Source: Planctomycetota bacterium
GTDB lineage: Bacteria > Planctomycetota > UBA8742 > UBA2392
Assembly (NCBI GenBank): GCA_020425605.1
Contig: JAGQRH010000019.1
Location: 1-64,000, forward strand
Reading direction: 5' to 3'
DNA length: 64,000 nt
Shown here: piece after piece, positions 1 through 8,455 of the stretch
Numbering within the stretch: the first letter of the stretch is position 1
Layout of the letters: each line of letters opens with the position of its first letter
Notes under the pieces: generated by a model
The model's input: the letters and a program-made list of their open reading frames with translations, nothing else
What the model was told of the DNA's origin: nothing
Database searches by the model: none
Translations under genes and position numbers: made by a program

Positions 1-447
1 CGGATCGAGCCCTCGTCGCAGCGAGAGCTGCACCGCCGGGACGTCCGCCGCCGGGTACGCGAGCTTGAGCGGGACGAAGGTGCCGTGATCGAACCCGCGA
101 CCGGCATCCTCCGCCGTCGCGAAGCCCGCCGCCCCGAGCAGCTCGCGCACGCGCGCCGCGAGCGCAGGGTCGCCCGGCGCGGGCCACGTGAGGGTGTAGG
201 ACTCCGGCGGGAAGCCGTAATAGTCGTAGTAGAGAGGCGGCCGCTCGCCCGTCATCACGGTGAGCACGGGCTCCTCCCAGTGGGCGGAGATCACGAGCAG
301 TGCTCGGGGCTTCACCGGGAGCGCCGCGGGGAGCGAACGGAGGTAGCCGGCGAGCTGGTCGAGCTCCGCGCGGTCGCCGAAGCCGACGTCCACGAACGGC
401 CAGGGGCCGCCCCCGTGTGGAACAAAGTAAACCGGCATGCGCGCCAT
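1..447 (-). CDS. LigB/DODA-type extradiol dioxygenase, N-terminal part
   Basis: The gene runs off the left edge, so only the first 149 codons are present. It reads leftward from ATG at 447, with a good GGAGG ribosome site about 6 bases upstream. The protein matches the YgiD/4,5-DOPA dioxygenase-like branch of the class III extradiol (LigB) family, which opens catechol-type rings using a single metal ion. The visible conserved histidines are His11 in PHGGGPW, His56 in ISAHWEEP and His121 in FDHGTFVPLK, spaced as in that family. The family is usually about 260 residues, so roughly 110 are missing. Its substrate cannot be told from sequence. It is transcribed away from the ArsR operon at 718. 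Confidence 0.85.
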   Translation of the reverse strand, partial: MARMPVYFVPHGGGPWPFVDVGFGDRAELDQLAGYLRSLPAALPVKPRALLVISAHWEEPVLTVMTGERPPLYYDYYGFPPESYTLTWPAPGDPALAARVRELLGAAGFATAEDAGRGFDHGTFVPLKLAYPAADVPAVQLSLRRGLDP

Positions 448-682
448 GATGTGCCTCCGCGCCTTAACGCCGCCTTTGGGTTGGGCAATCCCGAACTGCC
501 TCGCGCGAAGACTCAAGGGCCGCGCGAATACAGGAAGAACTGCAAAAGCCTGTCTCGCGCAGAGCCGCGGAGAACTGTCTGCCCTTCTTTGCGTCCTCTT
601 CGCGACTTCGCGCCGAGGCAGTCATCACCCGCACCAGATTTTTCGGGATCGGGTTTGACTCCGGTCTGCCGCCGGTGTATTA

Positions 683-713
683 AACCGTTAGGTTACATAA
701 CTGAATGGTTCAA
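683..713 (+). promoter_or_regulatory. Putative ArsR operator upstream of the 718 operon
   Basis: The AT-rich stretch just before the ArsR start contains an AACC-GTTA-GGTT dyad followed by ACATAACTGAATGGTT. ArsR repressors of AHSA1 operons commonly bind such a site and repress their own transcription. This is inferred from position and symmetry only. No clear -35/-10 pair or ribosome site is visible, so the start at 718 may be weakly translated or leaderless. Confidence 0.3.
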
Positions 714-717
714 TACG

Positions 718-1071
718 ATGCTTGAAGAACAGCTTGATTCTGTGTTTGCGGCACTGGCCGACCCTACCCGCCGCGCGATCCTGTCGCGCCTGGCGCAGGG
801 CGAGCGTTCGGTCACTGAGCTGGCCGAGCCGTTCGAGATGTCCATGCCGGCCGTGAGCAAGCACCTGAAGGTGCTGGAGCGCGCCGGTTTGATCGAGCGC
901 GGGCGCGAGGCGCAGTACCGCCCTTGCAAGCTGAACGCCGATCCGCTGAAAGACGTCGCCGCCTGGGTGGAAGCCTACCGCAAGCACTGGGAAGAGAGCT
1001 TTGACCGGCTCGATGACTATCTGAAACAACTCCAGAACAAGGAGAAGAAGCATGCCCGCAGAAAGAAATGA
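718..1071 (+). CDS. ArsR-family winged-helix transcriptional regulator
   Basis: A 117-residue protein that is almost entirely a winged-helix DNA-binding domain. ADPTRRAILSRL near the start and a recognition region with VTELAEPFEMSMPAVSKHL then VLERAGLIERGREAQ are characteristic of the ArsR subgroup found with AHSA1 proteins. The usual metal-binding ELCVCDL motif is absent, so metal sensing is unlikely. The last 20 bases overlap the next gene, which points to translational coupling. Likely role: autorepressor of the four-gene operon ending at 3011. The start is the first ATG in a frame that is otherwise not protein-like upstream. Confidence 0.9.
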   Translation: MLEEQLDSVFAALADPTRRAILSRLAQGERSVTELAEPFEMSMPAVSKHLKVLERAGLIERGREAQYRPCKLNADPLKDVAAWVEAYRKHWEESFDRLDDYLKQLQNKEKKHARRKK

Positions 1072-1561
1072 ACTGGTCATCACGCGTGAATTTGCCGCGC
1101 CGCGCAGCCTCGTGTGGAAAGCCTGGACAACAAAAGAACATCTCGAGAAGTGGTGGGGCCCGAAGGGCATGGCGCTGGGCGTGGCGCGCCTTGAGCTGAA
1201 ACCGGGCGGGACGTTCCTCTACAAGATGGCATCGCCACAGGGCGAGATGTGGGGCAAATTCGTTTACCGCGAAATTACGGCGGAGTCGAAAATCGTCTAC
1301 GTCAGCTCATTCAGCAACGAGAAGGCCGAGATCACGGCGCCGCCATTCCCACAGATCGCCGACAGTTGGCCGCGCGAAATCGAAAACACGCTCACGCTCG
1401 AAGAGAAGGGCGACAAGACGCTTTTGTCCCTGCGCGGCAATCCGCTCACAGACAACGACGCCGAGTGGAACACTTGGCAGGGCATGATCCCCAGCATGAA
1501 CGAGGGCTTCGGCGGCACCTTCGACCAGCTCGACGCGTTCCTGGCGGGCGTGCGGGGTTAG
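1052..1561 (+). CDS. SRPBCC (AHSA1-like) domain protein
   Basis: A 169-residue single-domain protein of the START/SRPBCC fold, AHSA1 branch. It opens with the typical ELVITREFAAPRSLVWKAWT and the KWWGPKG motif and closes with the GTFDQLDAFLA helix. A strong AAGGAG site lies inside the end of the ArsR gene, so the two are translationally coupled. The family binds hydrophobic ligands in a deep cavity, and cytoplasmic members next to ArsR regulators are usually of unknown substrate. Two more copies of the domain follow in the gene at 2094. Confidence 0.9.
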   Translation: MPAERNELVITREFAAPRSLVWKAWTTKEHLEKWWGPKGMALGVARLELKPGGTFLYKMASPQGEMWGKFVYREITAESKIVYVSSFSNEKAEITAPPFPQIADSWPREIENTLTLEEKGDKTLLSLRGNPLTDNDAEWNTWQGMIPSMNEGFGGTFDQLDAFLAGVRG

Positions 1562-1607
1562 AGGACTTTCACGCGAAGATCGCAAAGGACTGCAACCAGG
1601 GAAAAGC

Positions 1608-2081
1608 ATGAGCACAGAGAAGAGCAAAGTAACGCCGTTCATGATGTTCAACGACGGGCTGGAGAAGGCGATCGAGTTCTACGTCGCCACGTTCCCCGAT
1701 TCGCAGGTGCACAGCATGGCGCACAGCGGCAAGGACGGGCCGGTCACATCGGCCGAGTTCACGGTCGGCGGGCAGCGCTTCATGGGGTTCAACGGCGGGG
1801 ATTACTTCAAGTTCAGCGAGGCATTCTCGCTCTTCGTGAATTGTGCGAACCAGGCCGAGGTGGACGAGTACTGGGAAAAGCTGCTGGCCGTCGGCGCGAA
1901 ACCCACACAGTGCGGCTGGATCAACGACCCGTGGGGCGTGTCGTGGCAGATCGTGCCGAAGCGCTTCATGGAGCTGATGGCCGACAAGGACGGCAAGAAG
2001 GTCAAGGCCGTCGTCGACGCGATGATGAAAATGGTCAAGCTCGACGTGGCCGAGCTGGAAGCGGCCTACAACAACGCATAG
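1608..2081 (+). CDS. PhnB-like VOC-superfamily protein (3-dmu-9_3-mt type)
   Basis: A 157-residue protein of the vicinal-oxygen-chelate fold. TPFMMFNDGLEKAIEFY at the start, then RFMGFNGG, FSLFVNC and CGWINDPWGVSWQIVP, are the signature blocks of the PhnB/3-demethylubiquinone-like group. Despite the family name, no methyltransferase activity should be assumed, because most members are uncharacterised. It lies between two AHSA1 genes, 46 bases after the first and 12 before the second, and belongs to the same ArsR-led operon. An AGGGAAAAGC sequence precedes the ATG. Confidence 0.88.
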   Translation: MSTEKSKVTPFMMFNDGLEKAIEFYVATFPDSQVHSMAHSGKDGPVTSAEFTVGGQRFMGFNGGDYFKFSEAFSLFVNCANQAEVDEYWEKLLAVGAKPTQCGWINDPWGVSWQIVPKRFMELMADKDGKKVKAVVDAMMKMVKLDVAELEAAYNNA

Positions 2082-2093
2082 CGGAGACTGAGA

Positions 2094-3011
2094 ATGACAA
2101 CCGGGAATGAACTTGTAATCACGCGCGTGTTCGAGGCGCCGATTGAACTGGTCTGGGACGCCTGGACGAAGCCGGAACACATCGCCAAGTGGTGGGGGCC
2201 GAAGCACTACAGCTCGCCGGACCCGAAGATCGATTTGGCCGTCGGTGGCAAGCTGCTGCTCGCCATGAGCGGCCCGGACGGCAAGACGCACTACACGGCC
2301 GGCGTGTTCCGCGAAATCGAAAGACCGGGCAAGCTGGTGTGCGACACGCACTTCGCTGACAAGACCGGCAAGAAGATCCGCCCGGCCGAGATCGGCTTTC
2401 CCGGCGACTGGCACGGCGAAACGACGATCTTTGTGACGCTCGAAGACCTGGGCGAACGCACGCGCATGACCGTCCGCCAGACCGGCGTCCTGCCGGAGTT
2501 CACGGACATGAGCCGCGCCGGCTGGGGCACGTCGCTGGAAAAGCTGGCTGAAGTCGTCACGGCAGACCGTGGCATTGTCGTCAACCGCACGTTTGACGCG
2601 CCGCGCAAACTGGTGTGGGAAGTGTTCACTAAGCCGGAACACATGGACAAGTGGTGGGGACCGGACGGTTTCACCAACAAGACGCAGGAGATGGATTTCC
2701 GCGAGGGCGGCGCGTGGAAGTACACGATGGTTGCCGCGGACGGGACAGTGTTTCCCAACTACACCGAGTACACGGAAATCGTCGAGCCGGAGTTGATCGC
2801 GTTCAAACACGGCACTGGGCCGGAGGACATCTGGTTCCGGGGCACGATCACGTTCACCGAGTTCATGGGCAAGACAACCGTGAACCTGCACAACGTGTTT
2901 CCGGACAAGCCTTCGCGCGATGTCGTGGTGGAGCAATACGGCGCCGTCGAGGGCGGCAAGCAGCACCTCGCCAAGGCCGCGGAGTACATCGCCAGGCTGC
3001 AGGCCGGGTAA
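2094..3011 (+). CDS. Tandem AHSA1/SRPBCC-domain protein
   Basis: A 305-residue protein made of two consecutive AHSA1-like domains. The first begins with ELVITRVFEAPIELVWDAW and spans about residues 1-155. The second restarts at about residue 160 with GIVVNRTFDAPRKLVWEVF. Both keep the KWWGP motif, so this is an internal duplication or a fusion of two genes like the one at 1052. GGAG precedes the ATG by 9 bases. It is the last gene of the ArsR operon. An inverted repeat at 3043-3104 follows. Confidence 0.9.
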   Translation: MTTGNELVITRVFEAPIELVWDAWTKPEHIAKWWGPKHYSSPDPKIDLAVGGKLLLAMSGPDGKTHYTAGVFREIERPGKLVCDTHFADKTGKKIRPAEIGFPGDWHGETTIFVTLEDLGERTRMTVRQTGVLPEFTDMSRAGWGTSLEKLAEVVTADRGIVVNRTFDAPRKLVWEVFTKPEHMDKWWGPDGFTNKTQEMDFREGGAWKYTMVAADGTVFPNYTEYTEIVEPELIAFKHGTGPEDIWFRGTITFTEFMGKTTVNLHNVFPDKPSRDVVVEQYGAVEGGKQHLAKAAEYIARLQAG

Positions 3012-3042
3012 GGCAACGGCTTTCGCGCGAATAAAAGCAACT

Positions 3043-3104
3043 CGCACAGAGGCCACAGAGTTCACGGAGGCGGTTTTCCTCCGCGTGCTCTGCTCCTCTG
3101 CGCG
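3043..3104. repeat. Imperfect intergenic inverted repeat (CACAGAG/CTCTG type)
   Basis: The left arm reads CGCACAGAGGCCACAGAG and continues to CGGAGG. The right arm, CCTCCGCGTGCTCTG then CTCCTCTGCGCG, is its near reverse complement. The arms are about 27 bases around a 7-base centre. It lies between convergent genes and could act as a weak bidirectional terminator, but there is no T tract. It resembles the other intergenic palindromes at 11813, 12973, 36478 and 39253 in layout rather than in exact sequence. Confidence 0.7.
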
Positions 3105-3130
3105 ACATTGCAGCTCTTCGGGCAAATGCT

Positions 3131-3433
3131 CTACGGCACGATGTTGAAGATCTCGCGGTGGCCGCCGCGGTTGTACTGCAGCACTTTGGCGTGCCAGTCC
3201 TTCCATTCCTGCTTACCCATGTGGGTCTTCATCATGTCTTCCCACGCGGTCAGTGATTCGAACTCGGCCTCGAACACTAGCGTGTAGTAGTTGCCAACCA
3301 GGTCAGTCAGCAGACGCGTGCTGCCCGCCTTCATGCCAGCCTTCTCGAACATGGCGAGGCCTTCCTTCCATGCGGCGACCGCTTCCTTGCTCTTGCCGAA
3401 TTCCAGCTGGAACACGTCACGGATCAGAATCAT
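3131..3433 (-). CDS. Small ABM/NIPSNAP-like alpha-beta barrel protein
   Basis: A 100-residue protein beginning MILIRDVFQLEFGKSKE, with AAGGAG placed 7 bases before the ATG. The open frame extends 32 codons further upstream, but that part is basic and not preceded by a ribosome site, so it is rejected. The pattern of a beta strand, a helix with KEAVAAWKEG, then YYTLVFEAEFESLTAWEDMM fits dimeric alpha/beta-barrel proteins such as NIPSNAP or antibiotic-biosynthesis-monooxygenase families. No catalytic residues can be assigned. It is divergent from the DUF1549 gene at 3583. Confidence 0.75.
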   Translation of the reverse strand: MILIRDVFQLEFGKSKEAVAAWKEGLAMFEKAGMKAGSTRLLTDLVGNYYTLVFEAEFESLTAWEDMMKTHMGKQEWKDWHAKVLQYNRGGHREIFNIVP

Positions 3434-3582
3434 GGTTCGCTCCTTTATAGTTGTACTCTGAATCAATCGCGGACTTCTACCAAAGCGGCCGATCGTGCGA
3501 AAAGCCACAACGTTGAAATTCGGCCGCAACCGGCCGTGGTAGTGCGGGTTACATGGGCCTGTCCCGGATGCGGAGCCTTACC

Positions 3583-5385
3583 ATGCACACGAAGATTGCG
3601 CTTGCTGGTGTAACTCTTGCCGCTGCTGTCATTTGCAGCGTCGTTGCTCTGGGCCACGGCCCGGCCAATGCTCAGGAGACTCCGCAGGAAGACAAGACCA
3701 CCACGACCAAGACGCCCGAGCGCGAAGTCAGCAACCGCATCGACGCCGAGATCAAGAAGATCTGGGACCGCGACGGCATCAAGCCTGCCAAGGAAAGCGA
3801 CGACGCCGAGTTCTGCCGGCGCGTCTACCTCGACACCGTCGGCACGCCGCCCACGTCTGACGAAGCGGTCGCCTTCCTGGCATCCAAAGACAAGGAAAAG
3901 CGCCGCGCGCTGATCGCCAAGCTGGTTGACGACCCGCGCTTCGGTCAGCACCTCGCCGACATGTGGACCAACATCATTCTCGGCCGCGGCGGACGCGATT
4001 ACGGCGGCAGCTCGCACCTGTTCGCGATCTGGATGGCCGAGCGCATCAACAAGGGCGACAAGTTCAGCGACATCATCTACGACATCGTCACGGCCGAAGG
4101 CACGGTCAGCGAGAACCCGGCCGTCGCGGTGTTCACGCGCGAAGTGCCATTCAAGCTGGCGAACTCGGCGGGCACGATGACGAAGAACCTGACCGGCGTG
4201 CAGATCCAGTGCGCCGAATGCCACGACCACCCATATGAAGACGCCTGGAAGCAGGAGACATTCACCGGCGTCGCCAGCTTCTGGGCCGGCGTGCAGGTAA
4301 AGTTGAACGTACGCAACCTGCCCCCGGACCCGGCAGTTTCGGACGACGCGCAAGCCTTCCGCATGCCCGGCCCCGACGCGATGGAAAAGCTGCCGACCGA
4401 CGCCCAGAACCGCCTCCGCGAGCTGAGCCGCTACAACCAGCCGGTCACGCTCGACGGCAAGGCGCTCAAGACGCCGAACCGCAAGTTGTGGCGTCCGGCA
4501 ATGGCCAAGTGGATGGTAAGCGATGAGAACAAGCAGACGGCGCGCTACATAGCCAACCGTTTCTGGAGCTTCAGCTTCGGCAGCGGCCTTTTGAACCCGA
4601 TCGACGACTTCAACAGCCTGAATGAGCCCAGCCACCCGGAGCTGCTCGAGTTCCTGGGCCAGGACCTGATCGACAACGACTACGACATTAAGCGGCTCTA
4701 CCGCGCGATCCTGAACAGCAAGACCTACCAGCTCAGCAGCCAGGATGCGCCCAAGAAGGCCGAAGCCTGGCACTTCGCCAGTGCGCCGGTACGCCAGCTG
4801 AGCCCCGAGCAGTTCTTCGGCGCATTCGTGCAGATCGCGGGCGGCAACAACCTCGCCCGCACGATGCGCGTACGCAACGGCAGCGTCGTGGACCAGATCA
4901 AGAAGCGCTACGAGGGCATGATGAAGCGCGCCGAAAAGAGCGACGACCCGAACCAGCGCGACTATTACTACGACCAGGAGGCCGTCGACCGCCTCGCCGG
5001 CTGGTACGAGAAGATTGATGACACCTGGTACATCCGCCGCACGATGGCGCAGAACTATGCCAAGCTCAGTAACGACGACGAGATGAACGAAGCCGACGGC
5101 TTCAGCCTCACGATCGACCAAGCCCTGCTGGTGATGAACGGCGACGTGACCAACGGGCTCAGCGGCGCGAACCGCGGCAGCCTGGTGTGGCGCCTCGTAA
5201 ATGAGCAAAAGGACGACGCCAAACGCATCGAGCTGATGTACCTGACCGTGCTCGGCCGGGAGCCCGGCAGCAGCGAGATTCGCGACATGAAGTCGTTCGT
5301 GAAGGACAACAAGAACGTGTCACAGGCCTACGAAGACATCATGTTTGCCCTGCTGGCATCAACCGAGTTCGCAACCAACCACTAG
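3583..5385 (+). CDS. Secreted DUF1549/DUF1553 (PSCyt2/PSD1) protein
   Basis: A 600-residue exported protein. The ATG at 3583 is chosen because GGAG precedes it and it gives a clean signal peptide ending ...GPANA before QETP; upstream ATGs at 3553 and 3568 would add only ten residues. The DUF1549 (PSCyt2) region covers about residues 45-260 and contains YLDTVGTPP and a CAECHDHPY motif at residues 210-218, a potential c-type haem site. The DUF1553 (PSD1) region covers about residues 300-595 with YIANRFWSF, DDFNSLNEPSHPELL and a C-terminal STEFATNH. The N-terminal cytochrome domain of many planctomycete homologues is missing, and no DUF1501 partner lies next to it. Function is unknown; a surface or periplasmic role is inferred. 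Confidence 0.92.
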   Translation: MHTKIALAGVTLAAAVICSVVALGHGPANAQETPQEDKTTTTKTPEREVSNRIDAEIKKIWDRDGIKPAKESDDAEFCRRVYLDTVGTPPTSDEAVAFLASKDKEKRRALIAKLVDDPRFGQHLADMWTNIILGRGGRDYGGSSHLFAIWMAERINKGDKFSDIIYDIVTAEGTVSENPAVAVFTREVPFKLANSAGTMTKNLTGVQIQCAECHDHPYEDAWKQETFTGVASFWAGVQVKLNVRNLPPDPAVSDDAQAFRMPGPDAMEKLPTDAQNRLRELSRYNQPVTLDGKALKTPNRKLWRPAMAKWMVSDENKQTARYIANRFWSFSFGSGLLNPIDDFNSLNEPSHPELLEFLGQDLIDNDYDIKRLYRAILNSKTYQLSSQDAPKKAEAWHFASAPVRQLSPEQFFGAFVQIAGGNNLARTMRVRNGSVVDQIKKRYEGMMKRAEKSDDPNQRDYYYDQEAVDRLAGWYEKIDDTWYIRRTMAQNYAKLSNDDEMNEADGFSLTIDQALLVMNGDVTNGLSGANRGSLVWRLVNEQKDDAKRIELMYLTVLGREPGSSEIRDMKSFVKDNKNVSQAYEDIMFALLASTEFATNH

Positions 5386-5401
5386 GACGCGCGAAACTGC
5401 A

Positions 5402-5428
5402 GCCCCGGGCGGAAGCCCGGGGCTTTTC
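5402..5428 (+). terminator. Intrinsic terminator after the first DUF1549 gene
   Basis: A perfect 9-base stem GCCCCGGGC with GGAA loop and GCCCGGGGC is followed by TTTTC. It begins 16 bases after the stop at 5385 and separates this gene from the secreted protein at 5591. Confidence 0.88.
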
Positions 5429-5590
5429 AATTTGGGGGCTCGGAACCCCAAAGCCGCCGACCAATTGCACACAAATCGCCTCCTGCCCGCCGCTTGCGCC
5501 AGATTCCTGCACCAGATATGCCATTTGTCTGTGAAAGGATTGTGCACGCTCACGGACTAACCCCTATTGGGGTCCCAAAGGAGAACGGAC

Positions 5591-6535
5591 ATGAAGAAGG
5601 TGCTGACACTCTCGCTGGCCGCGTTGATGCTTGGCGCGCTGGCAATCCCTGCCTATGCGCAGGACAAGAAGGAAGAAGCCCGGTCGGTGTTGCTGAAGGA
5701 CACCTACAAGGCGATGGAGCGCCGTACCGAAAAGTCAGAAGAGAAGAACGAAACTAACGTTAAGCCCAAGGACCAGGAAATCGTTCTCCAGAACGAAGTG
5801 AAGACCTCCAGCGAGGTCAAGGTTGCCGACATCCTCGAAGTGAACGCCGACGGCAAGCCGACCAGCATCCGCATCCGCTGGACCGAAGGAACCGAGACCA
5901 CCGAAACCACCAGTGCGGGCCAGCCGCCGGCCGACCCGGTCGAAGAAGACACCGAAATGAAGGGCGTCTCGATCCTGTACACCTGGAACGCCGAAAAGAA
6001 GGCCTACACCAGCAAGCTCGAAGAAGGCGACGCGGAAGTCAGCGGCGTCAAGAAAGAGCTCAGCAAGAGCGACCCGCTGTTCAACGCCTTCATCCCCGGC
6101 CGTGAAGTCAAGGTCGGCGAAAGCTGGGAGCCCAAGGAAGAAGACATCAAGAAGATGATGGGCGAAGATGAGAACATCAAGCTCACCAAGGTCAGCGCCA
6201 CCTGCAAGGCCGAAGAGATCGTGAAGGAAGAGGGCGTCGAGCTGCTCCGCGTTTCGCTTGAGATCAGCATGACCGGCGAGCTGCAGAACGAGAACCTCGG
6301 CAACCCGAGCCTCGAAGCCACCCGCAGCGGCAGCTTCTTCTGGAACATCAAGGAAGGCCGCTTCGTCCGCCTCGAGATGGAAAACAAGGGCGAGTTCGAA
6401 GCCGAGGTCAACCACCCCCAGGCCGGCAAGATGACGCTCACCGTCACGGTCGACGGCGACGAGACCAAGACTGAAACGGTCGGCAAGGTCGAAGACGAAA
6501 AGAAGGACGATGACAGCGACGACGATATGAAGTAG
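5591..6535 (+). CDS. Secreted acidic protein, DUF6263-like
   Basis: A 314-residue protein with a signal peptide of about 22 residues (MKKVLTLSLAALMLGALAIP, cleaved near AYA-QDKK). AAAGGAG lies 8 bases before the ATG; the eight-codon upstream extension is not supported. The mature part is rich in Lys and Glu and has a long beta-rich stretch with a GREVKVGESWEP block that resembles DUF6263-type secreted proteins, though I am not certain of the family. The C-terminus is an acidic KKDDDSDDDMK tail. It has its own terminators on both sides, so it is probably a single-gene transcript. Confidence 0.8.
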   Translation: MKKVLTLSLAALMLGALAIPAYAQDKKEEARSVLLKDTYKAMERRTEKSEEKNETNVKPKDQEIVLQNEVKTSSEVKVADILEVNADGKPTSIRIRWTEGTETTETTSAGQPPADPVEEDTEMKGVSILYTWNAEKKAYTSKLEEGDAEVSGVKKELSKSDPLFNAFIPGREVKVGESWEPKEEDIKKMMGEDENIKLTKVSATCKAEEIVKEEGVELLRVSLEISMTGELQNENLGNPSLEATRSGSFFWNIKEGRFVRLEMENKGEFEAEVNHPQAGKMTLTVTVDGDETKTETVGKVEDEKKDDDSDDDMK

Positions 6536-6560
6536 TCGTAGTCGCAGTCTCAGACCAATT

Positions 6561-6590
6561 CAGGGGCGCCCTCGGGCGCCCCTGTTTTTT
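6561..6590 (+). terminator. Intrinsic terminator
   Basis: Perfect 10-base stem CAGGGGCGCC with loop CTCG and GGCGCCCCTG, followed immediately by six T residues, 25 bases after the stop at 6535. Confidence 0.95.
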
Positions 6591-6655
6591 GGCCCTTCAC
6601 GAAATCCGCGCCCGTATGATGGGAACAACAGCCGGACCTTCAGACGGGGGATCAG

Positions 6656-8455
6656 ATGCGCAAAGCACTTTGCGCGGGACTGCTGCTCGCAGCGTGCACC
6701 TGCACCGGACTGGCATTGCTCGGCACGCAGCCGGGCGCGCAGGACGTCGCCAAGCCGGACACATCAACCACCACCGGCAGGACCGAGGCCGACCTCACCG
6801 CCGTCATCAACGACGAGATCAGCAAAGTCTGGAAGCGAGACAAGATTCGCCCGGCCGACCGCTGCACCGACGAAGAGTTCCTGCGCCGCGTCTACCTCGA
6901 CACCGTCGGCATGCCGCCCACCGTGGAAGAGGCCGTCGAATTCCTCGACAGCAATGACAAAGCCAAGCGCGACAAGCTGATCGACAGGCTGATCGACGAC
7001 CCACGCTTCGGGCGCCACATGGCCGACCAGTGGGCCGTGCTGCTCAGCGCACGCAACGCGCAAAGCCTGTCCGGCCAGCACCTGTTCGCGAACTGGATGG
7101 CCGAGGAGATCAACAGCGGTACGGGCATGCAGACCATCTTCCGCGAGATCGTGCTGGCCGAAGGCGAGCTGGTCGACAACCCCGAGATCGTGCCCTGGTT
7201 CACTGACGGCGCGGGCGTACCGTTCACCGACATGATCGGAAAGCTCAGCAAAAATCTGACCGGCGTACAGATTCAGTGCGCCCAGTGCCACGACCACCCG
7301 TACGATGAAAACCTGACGCAGAAGAGCTTCCAGGGCATGGCCGCCTTCCTGACCGCGACCCAGCCGCTGATCGACAACAAGTTGCGCCCGCAGCGAATCT
7401 ACGTTCGTACGAACCCCGACGGCCCCCTCAAGATCCTCAAGGCCGCAGAGATGTACGACAAGCTCAAACCCGAGCAGAAGGCGCAAGTCGACCAGTACAT
7501 CGACTACGTCAAGCCGGTCACGCTGGACGGCGTGGCAGCCGACACCCGCGACCCGAAGGCATGGCGCACGAAGCTGGCCGCATGGCTTACCAGCGACGAC
7601 AACGTCCAGACGCGCCGCTATGTAGCCAACCGCATGTGGAGCATTGCCTTCGGCAGCGGCCTCGTGAACCCGGTGGACGACTTCAACCCGTTGAATGAGC
7701 CCAGCCATCCTGAGCTGCTGGATGCGCTGGCCGGCGACCTGCTCGACAACGGCTGGGACGTGCGCCGCCTGTACCGCGCGATTCTCAAGAGCGACGCCTG
7801 GCAGCTCTCAGGCAACGCGCCGAAGAAAGCCGAGCGCTGGCACTTCGCCAGCTACCCGGTGCGCCCGCTGACGCCCGAGCAGTTTCTCAGCACATTGTTG
7901 GGGCTGCTCGACAAGCCGCAGCTCGACAAGATCATCAGCGACAGCCTGCTCAAGCCGCTCGACAAGGCCGTCGAAGACCTCAAGGCTGCCGAGGAAGCGC
8001 AGAAGAAATCCAAAGACAAGAACATGCAGTACTACGACTACGACCTCGCCACCATGAACCGCTACCGCGAGCTGTTCGGCGCCATCGACGGGCGCTGGTA
8101 CATCTCGCGCTGGGCGGCCGGCCGCTACGCAAGCCTGAGCCAGGACGATGAAATGAACAGCGGCGAAAACTTCACCATGAGCATCAACCAGGCGCTCGCG
8201 GTAATGAACGGCCAGTTCACCAACGCGCTCTCCGGCAGCGGCAAAGACAGCCTGCTGGAACGCATCGGCAACTCCTTCAAGACCTACGACGAGCGAGTGG
8301 AAGCGCTCTACCTGACCGTGCTCTCAAGGCGGCCAACCAGGGCCGAAGCCAAAACGCTCGAAGCCTATTTCAAGGAAGCCAAAGTCCCCACAGCAGCCGC
8401 CGAAGACCTGCTCTACGCCCTACTAATGACCACCGAGTTCGCCACGAACCACTAG
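6656..8455 (+). CDS. Exported DUF1549/DUF1553 protein, possible lipoprotein
   Basis: A 599-residue paralogue of the protein at 3583. The N-terminus MRKALCAGLLLAAC contains an L-A-A-C sequence that could be a lipobox, so membrane anchoring through Cys14 is possible. The DUF1549 region shows YLDTVGMPP and CAQCHDHPY with the first Cys at residue 208. The DUF1553 region shows YVANRMWSI and DDFNPLNEPSHPELL and ends in TTEFATNH. A GGGGGA site precedes the ATG. The stop codon overlaps the stop of the convergent gene at 8452 within a single CTAG. There is no DUF1501 neighbour. Its biochemical role is not known. Confidence 0.92.
   Translation: MRKALCAGLLLAACTCTGLALLGTQPGAQDVAKPDTSTTTGRTEADLTAVINDEISKVWKRDKIRPADRCTDEEFLRRVYLDTVGMPPTVEEAVEFLDSNDKAKRDKLIDRLIDDPRFGRHMADQWAVLLSARNAQSLSGQHLFANWMAEEINSGTGMQTIFREIVLAEGELVDNPEIVPWFTDGAGVPFTDMIGKLSKNLTGVQIQCAQCHDHPYDENLTQKSFQGMAAFLTATQPLIDNKLRPQRIYVRTNPDGPLKILKAAEMYDKLKPEQKAQVDQYIDYVKPVTLDGVAADTRDPKAWRTKLAAWLTSDDNVQTRRYVANRMWSIAFGSGLVNPVDDFNPLNEPSHPELLDALAGDLLDNGWDVRRLYRAILKSDAWQLSGNAPKKAERWHFASYPVRPLTPEQFLSTLLGLLDKPQLDKIISDSLLKPLDKAVEDLKAAEEAQKKSKDKNMQYYDYDLATMNRYRELFGAIDGRWYISRWAAGRYASLSQDDEMNSGENFTMSINQALAVMNGQFTNALSGSGKDSLLERIGNSFKTYDERVEALYLTVLSRRPTRAEAKTLEAYFKEAKVPTAAAEDLLYALLMTTEFATNH

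Noticed and set aside
85..717. A 5' extension of the ArsR frame
   Set aside because: This part is antisense to the LigB gene and to intergenic DNA. The conserved ArsR sequence begins at 718.
1569..3206. A 545-codon open frame on the minus strand
   Set aside because: It lies opposite the well-supported AHSA1 and PhnB genes. Its translation is Arg/His/Val-rich with no family match, as expected for an antisense frame in GC-rich DNA.
3463..5208. A 581-codon open frame on the minus strand
   Set aside because: It is antisense to the DUF1549 gene at 3583 and has antisense-type composition. No ribosome site was found.
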